In this document: positions 9,201 through 12,800 of the stretch, piece by piece | Layout: the number at the start of each line of letters is the position of its first letter | How positions within the stretch are numbered: position 1 is the stretch's first letter | Source of the DNA: Phoronis pallida | Taxonomy: Eukaryota; Phoronida; Phoronidae | Direction of reading: 5' to 3' | DNA: 12,800 nt | NCBI GenBank assembly: GCA_028565715.1 | Contig: JAOXYC010181468.1 | Location: 1-12,800 of the forward strand | Notes under the pieces: generated by a model | What the model was told of the DNA's origin: nothing | What the model saw: only the letters and a program-made list of their open reading frames with translations | The model's database searches: none | Translations under genes and position numbers: made by a program

Positions 9201-12200
9201 AAGCACAACTGTGATTCAGGTAACTGATGGCCATGATAGGATTGAGAAATATAGTATGGTATTCTGGTGAAAATTGATTCTTAAGACTATTGTGTACTAT
9301 TTTCAGACACTGAAAGAAGAAGCTCTTCAAGATTTACACAATGCTAACATTCAGAAAGACCAGATGCAAAAACAGATCACAATCATGGAGCGTCAACTGC
9401 AAGGACAGGCTGCATTTGTTCAGGTAATCATTTATTTGAAAGTCTAAGTTCATTTGACAACGACCTTCATTAAAATGTAGTAAGTAACGTAGAAAAACTT
9501 GTTTTTAAAATATCCATTATGTTGTAATCTTATCATTTTTGTGTCTTTTTCAGGTGGTACCAGCGGAAAATTATGCCGTTGAAAGGAACATGGATGGTAA
9601 TATCAGAGCACTTCAAGAGGAGATTGCTGTTCTGAAACAACAGGTTGATATTAAATACTTTAATTTATGCTTTTTGGTCTTTCACGCTTTAGGTTTTTTG
9701 ATTATGCCAATCATCACAAATCATGATGATTCTGGCTTTTTAAAAGCATTATTTTTTTTAAAATGTTCAACAACATATTAATTATTTGGAATTATCTAAA
9801 TATTAATTTAACCTTTGCTCCCAAATCTCACAACCTTTATAATTAAATTTAGTTTAAAACAAAAATAAGAATGTTTTTAACATGAGGGGATTTCATCCTG
9901 AGAGAGTGCCTGCTTCTTAAATATAATTTGCCAACACATCTGTTACAAAAGGGAGCTCCCAGTTGGTTATAAAACAATTTAAAGTTTAAACTGTTAAAAA
10001 CCCTCTATTCTAATACCAACATTTAATCACGCCCTTGTGTGCATTCAGCTAATAACTTCGGGCAAATAATATTTATTTAAATCCAAATTTATTTTTTGAC
10101 GAGCGATTTTAAAACTTAATCTCTCAGCTTGAAATTGCCTCAAAAACAACAGCAAAGAGGGGTAACAGACTAATGTCAAGTTGCATCTAGAGAAACAAAG
10201 TTATGACCAAAAACCTCAAATCTCTTAATTGTCATAGACTCATTATAATGACATTGCTTCCGTATCTTTGTTGGCAACTCTAAGTAAATTAGTTCAAGTA
10301 ATCAACCTTATGAGTTAGTCTTAAGACCTTTTAAAAATTTTTGTTGGTAACCCATCTCATTATTTTCTTTACGGTCTCGACTCAACTGTACGGAATGAGG
10401 CTCAAACTCCCTTAAGTCTTCCAGAGAGGATCTGAACGCATGGATAGACATTGCTGAATATGTTATTCAAGTGGGTGTATTCTCAGTAAGATCGTCCAGC
10501 AATCTGATGTCTAGTGTTTGCTAGTCATGTCATAAAGATTTTATCGCAATGGGTTAAATAATTCATCATTTGCTGGACATTTGCTGACGACATGATGACG
10601 CGACGATTACGATTCATTGAAAATCTTTAAATTTGTAATAATTTATTGTGAAAACGCATGTATCACCTTTTATTAAAAAGGGTGTTAAACAATGAGTAAT
10701 TGAGGGCCTTTTAAGCAAAAGAATTGATATATCCTGAAGGAAAAGAAGCTCAGATTCCTGGGTGGCAGAAACTAAAAAAGATCAGGGTTAATATGTTATG
10801 ATAAAAATGATATAAATGTAAGAGAATGTTTTTTAAAAACATTGATGGTGGGTATAATTTTTAAGTTAACTTTAAAAAAGGGATGTTGTCCTGAAACAAA
10901 AGTCTTTAGAATCCCCCCTCCCCCCTGTGGTATCTTTATTTGCTTGAATAGCCCTCAGTTGCATCATATTGTATTAACGGAATTGGACACTAGATTCGCT
11001 CTGGTATTGACCCTGGACCATGTGCAAAGTGAATGCATCAAAGTTGTCAGTTGTCTTTAACCACTTTTGGAATCTTTTAATTAAAACAGTTTATTTTTAG
11101 AAAGTTACTGCTGGGCCCCTTGGGAGACCAGTGCCTGGCACTGAAGGGGCCGCCCAGGATGAAGATTTATCAAATAAAAAAAAATTAACAAAATCCAGTC
11201 CTGGGTAACAACACTTCTGGGTCCATACCTACCAGTGGAAATACAGTGTGCGTGTGCTCAAACATTCCATATTTTTGGAGTTTGTTGCTTGACAAAAAGA
11301 TTTTTAAACGATTATTAAAAATGATTAATATGCAAAGTGGTAAGACAGTGTTAGAGGCCTGTTCACATTCAAGTCCTTAATCAGTTTTATGAAAATTAAA
11401 TACTAGGTTTTATGGTGTTGAACAGTGAGCTAGCTATAAACTGTTAAAAAATAATGAAAGTTTGAGTAATGAAGTGTGATGCATTTAACCAAGGCAGGTT
11501 GTCAGTTATTGTCTCTTGATTAGCATGTGTCAAAAAACAAATAAACAAAATAGAACAATACTGATAATCTGTCTACTGCTTTGTGTGTACTATAGAGCTG
11601 ACAGGTAGTCTGCGAGGGACAATGGTTACCTGATAGCTCTTACCTGAAAAAACTATCAAAAACAAATCTTACCAGTCTTTCAAAATTCTGCTAAAGCCAG
11701 GTTTTGAATTATTGGAAAGATGTAATTTGATTTTTGAAAAGTACTAATTAAATAAACTTTTTTTTAAATCTGAACCTGATTTAATAACCTCTAATTTAAA
11801 ACAATTGTTGTTACAAATAATGATTCAACAAAGCTATTTTAAAGTGTATTCAGTTTTATAATTGTTAGTAACTCTCGGACGGAGTGATTTCTTTCTCTAG
11901 AATTTGAGTCATTGTTTTGGAAATCGATAAAATTTAAATACTTTGATCTAAGTGATATTCCCTGCAGAGTAAAGGCTTTAGACAAATGTTGGTCACTTAC
12001 AATTGGTAGCAGATTCTGGATGTTTCTGGTTTAAAAGGTAAACAATCGCAAGTGAGGATTGGAGAGAAGCTGGTAATTGTCACCATAGATGGTGGTAAAC
12101 TAAGTTCAATATCCAGGAAAGCCAAAGTTGAGATAAAAAAATTTCAATAAAGAATGTGCTTATTTCTCAAGTGATACACTTCAGAGCCACAACATAGTAC

Positions 12201-12552
12201 AAAACATTCCTCCCAAACATTTGTTCACGATGCCTATCAAAAACTATTTTTTAGATCACCACCTATCAAGAAGATTTCGAAAATGAGCGCAGAGACCGGG
12301 AACGCATCCAGCAACTAAAGGAACAATACAAAGAAATGTTGGACAATGCCAAAGTCGACAAAGCTAACGTTGACCGCCAACTGGCAATGCAGCAGCGCAC
12401 TTTGGAACACCTGCGACGCATGAAGGAGGAAGTCGAGTATGAACTGCGTACCACTAGAAGGGAGTTGTCCGAGATGAGAAGAACCATCATCACGCAAGCT
12501 CCAGTGAACATTTTTCAACAACCTCCAGCACCTGTGCCTTTTCAACCCGCAA
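182..12552 (+). CDS. TNIP1: TNIP/ABIN-family ubiquitin-binding adaptor, 11 exons, 3' end beyond window
   Basis: Hand-spliced gene model of 507 codons plus one base. By family knowledge, TNIP proteins are cytoplasmic adaptors that bind the deubiquitinase A20 through ABIN homology domain 1 and linear/K63 polyubiquitin through the UBAN coil, restraining NF-kB and cell death. Seen here: an N-terminal coil with F12-x-R-V-L-K-E-N and G28 (about residues 10-58); a low-complexity acidic/Ser region (59-150); a short coil (177-206); a Ser-rich linker with W230-V-N-V; a long coil with the TNIP1-like spacing QW281..H284 and D325-R-x-L-L-x-A-K (about 260-378); UBAN 409-435 with D415-F416 and E-R-x-x-R-E-R; and a Pro-rich tail from 489. 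Human TNIP1 is 636 residues, so the far C-terminus is probably missing here. NEMO and optineurin share UBAN but not the N-terminal and QW..H patterns. The family call is strong; TNIP1 rather than TNIP2 or TNIP3 is an inference from remembered sequences. Confidence 0.88.
279..1018 (+). other. Intron 1
   Basis: A 740-base AT-rich intron with donor GTAAGA and acceptor TTGTTGTAG. I see only simple A/T-rich sequence and a 12-bp palindrome (TTTGTATACAAA, 575-586). There is no convincing gene on either strand. Confidence 0.8.
1019..1095 (+). CDS. TNIP1: TNIP exon 2: N-terminal coiled coil continued (residues 33-58)
   Basis: Two bases complete codon 33 (Asn) across the splice. The exon then encodes EQLQNVNSKLQNEVEELKKL and LLQVKQ-type heptads, a clear leucine/glutamate/lysine coiled coil with no stop. 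It ends CAG|GTATTG in phase 0. It continues the TNIP N-terminal coil, which is expected to mediate oligomerisation. Confidence 0.85.
1096..1756 (+). other. Intron 2
   Basis: A 661-base AT-rich intron with donor GTATTG and acceptor ATAAACAG, whose pyrimidine tract is weak. Open frames on the minus strand overlap it and exon 2, but they show no domain or compositional support. Nothing else is recognisable. Confidence 0.75.
1757..1942 (+). CDS. TNIP1: TNIP exon 3: acidic, disordered linker (residues 59-120)
   Basis: A symmetric phase 0-0 exon of 62 codons. It has an Asn-rich start, the acidic cluster DIEDMDDD at residues 67-74, Ser/Thr-rich sequence, a basic KPK and a small Gly/Ala run, with no heptads. 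Such sequence is typical of the variable linker between TNIP coils, where vertebrate proteins carry phosphorylation sites. The donor GAG|GTGAGT is strong; the acceptor AAACAG is weak, but phase and composition support it. Skipping this exon would keep the frame. Confidence 0.8.
1943..2356 (+). other. Intron 3
   Basis: A 414-base intron with donor GTGAGT and acceptor TTCTCATACAG. It contains a perfect 24-bp palindrome at 2039-2062, listed separately. Otherwise it is AT-rich and featureless. Confidence 0.8.
2039..2062. repeat. Perfect 24-bp palindrome
   Basis: The half-site ATTTGAAAATCT is followed directly by its exact reverse complement AGATTTTCAAAT. It is AT-rich, with no spacer. It could be a chance palindrome, a cruciform-prone site or the tip of an old inverted repeat. 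No function can be assigned. Confidence 0.9.
2357..2524 (+). CDS. TNIP1: TNIP exon 4: linker and start of second coil (residues 121-176)
   Basis: A symmetric phase 0-0 exon of 56 codons. It contains DVNNMTDMF, a Ser/Val segment, then NSVWTTLNI and a Lys/Asn-rich end SNRTYK leading into the coil of exon 5. The acceptor CTCATACAG and donor AAG|GTAACT are both good. The only tryptophan of the N-terminal half (W160) sits in WTTL, which matches a minimal LIR core, but it may instead be the start of an amphipathic helix. Confidence 0.82.
2525..3482 (+). other. Intron 4
   Basis: A 958-base intron with donor GTAACT and acceptor TTTTTTGTTCAG. It holds a 20-base near-perfect tandem duplication (2873-2914), a GC-richer segment with short inverted repeats (2938-3022) and three copies of TTCTTAGAA (3220, 3238, 3295). 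An open frame at 2765-3037 overlaps the duplication but has no recognisable domain and is not splice-compatible. Confidence 0.7.
2873..2914 (+). repeat. Tandem duplication, 20-base unit, period 22
   Basis: TTCAGCACCAACACAAAGAC at 2873-2892 recurs at 2895-2914 with one change (A to C at the tenth base), separated by TG. It looks like a recent local duplication or two units of a longer array. It lies next to a GC-richer structured segment. Confidence 0.85.
3483..3544 (+). CDS. TNIP1: TNIP exon 5: second coiled coil (residues 177-196 plus two bases)
   Basis: A short exon encoding EHNKALLEQNRQLSQEISQL and the first two bases of K197. Leucine/isoleucine heptads and Asn/Gln/Glu surfaces mark a coiled coil. 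It aligns in character with the E-Q-L-x-K-E-N-x-x-L-K coil in the middle of TNIP1. The acceptor is preceded by a long T-run and the donor GTAAGT is ideal. It ends in phase 2, matched by exon 6. Confidence 0.82.
3545..4234 (+). other. Intron 5
   Basis: A 690-base AT-rich intron with donor GTAAGT and acceptor TTTGTATTTATACAG. I see no genes, mobile elements or notable structures. Confidence 0.8.
4235..4379 (+). CDS. TNIP1: TNIP exon 6: coil end and Ser-rich linker with WVNV motif (residues 197-245)
   Basis: One base completes K197, followed by YQISQLTKK, which ends the coil. A linker with two serine clusters (NSSLSSMSSN) then leads into GWVNVKPSS. W230-V-N-V233 fits the LC3-interacting core [WFY]-x-x-[LIV] with upstream serines. 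Vertebrate TNIP1 carries a phosphorylation-controlled LIR (FEVV), though more N-terminal. The donor GAG|GTAGAG at 4380 is moderate but gives the phase 0 that exon 7 requires. A second donor, AAG|GTTAGG at 4263, is also phase 0 and would drop residues 207-245. Without splicing, the frame stops at TAA 4410-4412. Confidence 0.75.
4741..4838 (+). repeat. Three direct copies of TATAAGCCCACCC
   Basis: Exact 13-base copies lie at 4741-4753, 4759-4771 and 4826-4838, each preceded by a G/T-rich stretch. They sit inside the left part of the TIR element and resemble subterminal repeats that transposases often bind. The spacing is uneven (18 and 67 bases), so this is not a CRISPR or satellite array. Confidence 0.85.
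5036..5056. repeat. Perfect 9-bp stem, 3-base loop hairpin
   Basis: CCCGTAGCC, loop TTG, GGCTACGGG. This GC-rich hairpin lies within the 4721-5145 element, near its right end. It is probably part of the element's own structure. A short T-containing tail follows, but there is no reason to call a terminator in a eukaryotic intron. Confidence 0.8.
5638..5770 (+). repeat. A-rich block with six AATAAA hexamers
   Basis: AATAAA occurs at 5660, 5675, 5690, 5705, 5711 and 5751 on the transcribed strand. The block is low-complexity A with scattered C. The even 15-base spacing of the first four suggests a degenerate tandem repeat. It could act as intronic polyadenylation signals, but such hexamers are cheap in AT-rich DNA. 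Confidence 0.6.
5937..6381. mobile_element. Foldback/MITE element with long inverted arms
   Basis: The ends GGGGATGGGCAAATATTTC (5937-5955) and the reverse complement of GAAATATTTGCCTATCCTC (6363-6381) agree at 17 of 19 positions. Matching continues inward with gaps: CATGTTGATTTCCT, AGAACTTTGTGACRTCATC, and TCTCTGATAATTTCAATA next to the loop. The arms are about 195-215 bases and the loop about 35 bases (near 6132-6164). There is no coding capacity. TA lies close to both ends, compatible with but not proving a TA target duplication. As RNA, the whole would fold into one imperfect hairpin. Confidence 0.78.
6458..6509. repeat. Perfect 16-bp inverted repeat hairpin
   Basis: TGATAAATTTTGAAAA (6458-6473) and TTTTCAAAATTTATCA (6494-6509) are exact complements with a 20-base loop. 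The loop is GC-rich and holds a small ACCC/GGGT inner stem. It stands out as a compact, perfect hairpin. It may be a very short MITE relic or a structured RNA; function unknown. Confidence 0.85.
6960..7767. mobile_element. Possible DNA-transposon relic with short TIRs
   Basis: TTAAGGTAGGTGGT at 6960-6973 and the reverse complement TTAAGGAGGTGGT read from 7767 back to 7755 match with one gap. This would delimit an 808-base element with TTAA at both ends. The inverted repeats are only about 13 bases and no internal repeats support the boundaries. No transposase is visible. The match could be chance. Confidence 0.35.
7038..7099. repeat. Hairpin with 12-bp perfect stem GGAATGCATGGA
   Basis: GGAATGCATGGA (7038-7049) pairs exactly with TCCATGCATTCC (7088-7099) across a 38-base loop. 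Weaker pairing extends inward (GGGTCATAA against TTATTACCCC) and outward (AATTTTCC against AGAAAATTT). The total is a roughly 85-90-base imperfect hairpin, of a size similar to a microRNA precursor or short MITE. It lies inside the 6960-7767 candidate. Confidence 0.7.
7949..8032 (+). CDS. TNIP1: TNIP exon 7: linker into third coiled coil (residues 246-273)
   Basis: A phase 0-0 exon of 28 codons, DDDQTRLVNMTPVGSDATLM then QYKQHIDK. The other two frames contain stops, so phase 0 is forced and agrees with the exon 6 donor at 4380. Its end joins exon 8 to give QHIDK-LTAANKQW, resembling the E-L-L-E-V-N-K-Q-W segment I recall from TNIP1. The acceptor TTATATTTACAG is good and the donor GTAATT acceptable. 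Confidence 0.85.
8033..8594 (+). other. Intron 7, mostly one long inverted repeat
   Basis: A 562-base intron with donor GTAATT and acceptor TTATTTTAATAG. More than half of it is the foldback element at 8142-8449. Open frames inside it are by-products of the repeat. Confidence 0.8.
8142..8449. mobile_element. Near-symmetric 308-bp foldback element (long hairpin)
   Basis: The left end TTAAAGATACTGTCTCTGC (8142-8160) matches the reverse complement of the right end (GAGACAGTGACTTTAA, 8434-8449). Pairing recurs all the way in: TTGGTC, GTTCTTTGTAGAACATA against GTTCTTTGTTGAACATA, CTTGCATCTG, ATCTGAAAGGG, GAGCTTTGTA. It ends at the apex CCGATTTATCGG (8288-8299), almost exactly central. TTAA lies at both ends. 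The pattern fits a MITE with TTAA target sites. Transcribed as part of the intron, it would form a roughly 150-bp imperfect double-stranded RNA. Confidence 0.82.
8595..8792 (+). CDS. TNIP1: TNIP exon 8: long coiled coil with QW..H signature and AHD1 start (residues 274-339)
   Basis: A phase 0-0 exon of 66 codons. NKQWEEHAKKNQEDFDRQI opens a coil. It runs through K-E-K-N-E-L-M-R-Q-I-E-E-L, then R-R-Q-V-D-I-D-R-I-L-L-S-A-K-K and ends DEE. The spacing of Q-W-x-x-H, R-Q-x-D-x-D-R-x-L-L-x-A-K and the final E-E matches vertebrate TNIP1 as I recall it. This is the strongest evidence for TNIP rather than NEMO or optineurin. The end of the exon enters AHD1, the A20-binding segment. The acceptor TTTTAATAG and donor GAG|GTATTA are adequate. 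Confidence 0.9.
8793..9306 (+). other. Intron 8
   Basis: A 514-base AT-rich intron with donor GTATTA and acceptor TATTTTCAG. A 10-bp perfect stem (TATGTAGTGA 8980-8989 with TCACTACATA 9001-9010, 11-base loop) is the only structure seen. The minus-strand open frame at 8897-9181 has no recognisable features. Confidence 0.8.
9307..9423 (+). CDS. TNIP1: TNIP exon 9: coiled coil, AHD1 continued (residues 340-378)
   Basis: A phase 0-0 exon of 39 codons, TLKEEALQDLHNANIQKDQ continuing to a Met/Gln-rich helix and AAFVQ. Joined to exon 8 it gives A-K-K-x-C-Q-D-E-E-T-L-K-E-E, parallel to the A-K-x-K-I-E-M-E-E-T-D-K-E-Q pattern of AHD1. That segment contacts A20 in vertebrates. The acceptor TTTTCAG and donor CAG|GTAATC are strong. 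Confidence 0.88.
9424..9553 (+). other. Intron 9
   Basis: The shortest internal intron, 130 bases, with donor GTAATC and acceptor TGTGTCTTTTTCAG. No features inside. Confidence 0.85.
9554..9643 (+). CDS. TNIP1: TNIP exon 10: spacer and lead-in coil to UBAN (residues 379-408)
   Basis: A phase 0-0 exon of 30 codons, VVPAENYAVERNMDGNIRAL then QEEIAVLKQQ. The first half breaks the coil (V-P, Gly), like the Pro/Gly insert before UBAN in vertebrate TNIP1. The second half restarts it and ends L-K-Q-Q directly before UBAN, as in TNIP1. The donor CAG|GTTGAT is weak at +3, but the phase and protein match across to exon 11 are convincing. Confidence 0.85.
11111..11157. repeat. GC-rich nested hairpin in AT-rich intron
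   Basis: The outer arms CTGGGCCCCTT (11111-11121) and AAGGGGCCGCCCAG (11144-11157) pair with a GG bulge plus one extra C. Inside is CAGTGCC-T-GGCACTG (11129-11143), an exact 7-bp inverted pair. The base composition differs sharply from its surroundings. It is followed by an A-run (from about 11174). It is listed as a structured repeat; an exon-like reading is discussed under findings. Confidence 0.75.
11594..11640. repeat. Inverted repeat AGAGCTGACAGGTA / TACCTGATAGCTCT
   Basis: Two 14-base arms pair at 12 of 14 positions across a 19-base loop. It is a small imperfect hairpin. No family or function recognised. Confidence 0.65.
12255..12552 (+). CDS. TNIP1: TNIP exon 11: UBAN ubiquitin-binding coil and proline-rich segment (residues 409-507)
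   Basis: ITTYQEDFENERRDRERIQQ opens the exon. It has the UBAN core [Y/F]-x-x-D-F-x-x-E-R-x-x-R-E-[RK] shared by NEMO, optineurin and ABINs. D415 aligns with NEMO D311 and optineurin D474, both needed for ubiquitin binding, and F416 and E419-R420 are present. The R-D-R-E-R version is TNIP-like. A long coil follows to about residue 487, then QAPVNIFQQPPAPVPFQP, a Pro-rich tail like that after UBAN in TNIP1. The acceptor is CTATTTTTTAG and the donor GCAA|GTAAGT at 12553 is near-ideal. The exon ends in phase 1, so more exons should follow. Read-through would stop at TGA 12558-12560. Confidence 0.93.
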
Positions 12553-12800
12553 GTAAGTGAATGACGTTTACGTATTTTTGTTTTTAATGTTTGTAGAACT
12601 CATGTCAGTTCATTGTCAAAAACAGCTTTCTGTAGGTCAAAACATAAAGCTCATTCTAAATTTGTTAAATGATTTTGTTGACCACATAGATAAAAAATAA
12701 ATTTAAATAGATTATTTTTAGCGAAAAAAATGTAACTCATGCTGTTTCTTTTTAAAAATCGATATTGTTTGTTGCCATCATAATGATGCATTGTGGGATT
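12553..12800 (+). other. Start of intron 11 (runs off window)
   Basis: It begins with GTAAGT and contains no further exon. AATAAA at 12696-12701 would be a usable poly(A) signal only if exon 11 were read through. The last bases contain short palindromic sequence (ATCATAATGAT) and may be the edge of another repeat. Confidence 0.6.

Larger units (their letters stand above)
9644..12254 (+). other. Intron 10
   Basis: A 2,611-base intron with donor GTTGAT and acceptor CTATTTTTTAG. It is AT-rich, with a GC-rich hairpin segment at 11111-11157, a hairpin at 11594-11640, a 9-bp inverted pair GTCCAGCAA (10494-10502) with TTGCTGGAC (10570-10578), and a 10-bp palindrome GGGAGCTCCC at 9951-9960. The stretch 10360-10620 is somewhat richer in CG dinucleotides but shows no frame or family that I recognise. 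No gene is supported. Confidence 0.72.

Noticed and set aside
10360-10620. Possible gene or SINE in a more CG-containing part of intron 10
   Set aside because: There are stops in all frames within short distance, no promoter boxes, and only a 9-bp inverted pair; nothing specific could be supported.
12266-12545. Two minus-strand open frames opposite the UBAN exon
   Set aside because: They are antisense shadows of a coding exon; the sense frame carries an unmistakable UBAN motif.
182-12552. Identification as NEMO (IKBKG) or optineurin
   Set aside because: UBAN is shared, but the N-terminal F-x-R-V-L-K-E-N coil, QW..H and D-x-D-R-x-L-L-x-A-K segments and the post-UBAN proline-rich tail fit TNIP/ABIN better.
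12696-12701. AATAAA as the end of the gene
   Set aside because: Exon 11 ends in a near-ideal donor and out of phase with a stop, so the gene most likely continues; single hexamers are common in this AT-rich DNA.

Overview
This window is eukaryotic. It is AT-rich, has long non-coding stretches, and its protein-like segments are short and bounded by GT...AG splice sites with pyrimidine-rich acceptors. It is best read as most of one plus-strand, multi-exon gene from an invertebrate animal. The group cannot be fixed from sequence alone; a marine lophotrochozoan or invertebrate deuterostome would fit. There are no bacterial operons, rRNA or convincing tRNA genes, or CRISPR arrays.

The gene is a TNIP/ABIN homologue (TNFAIP3-interacting protein, A20-binding inhibitor of NF-kB), closest to TNIP1. 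I joined eleven exons by hand: 182-278, 1019-1095, 1757-1942, 2357-2524, 3483-3544, 4235-4379, 7949-8032, 8595-8792, 9307-9423, 9554-9643 and 12255-12552. Every junction keeps phase. They give 507 codons plus one base, starting at ATG 182 and running off the window through a strong donor at 12553. The protein has an N-terminal TNIP-type coiled coil (F-x-R-V-L-K-E-N pattern), a disordered acidic/serine stretch, a second coil, a serine-rich linker with a WVNV candidate LC3-interacting motif, a long coil with the TNIP signature QW..H ... D.DR.LL.AK ... EE (ABIN homology domain 1), and a UBAN ubiquitin-binding coil (YQEDFENERRDRER) followed by a proline-rich tail.

The introns make up most of the window. 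Introns 6 (4380-7948) and 10 (9644-12254) are the largest. Introns 6 and 7 hold several inverted-repeat structures that look like non-autonomous DNA transposons (MITE or foldback type): a TIR element at 4721-5145, a roughly 445-bp foldback at 5937-6381, a weaker candidate at 6960-7767, and a nearly symmetric hairpin of about 300 bp at 8142-8449. None encodes a visible transposase. Smaller palindromes and hairpins lie elsewhere.

By family knowledge, the protein would be a cytoplasmic adaptor that binds linear/K63 ubiquitin chains through UBAN and an A20-like deubiquitinase through AHD1, damping NF-kB-type innate immune and cell-death signalling. A LIR would link it to autophagy. I see no wholly new system. 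The points most worth checking are the candidate LIR, which lies inside an optional in-frame segment of exon 6, and the long intronic hairpins.
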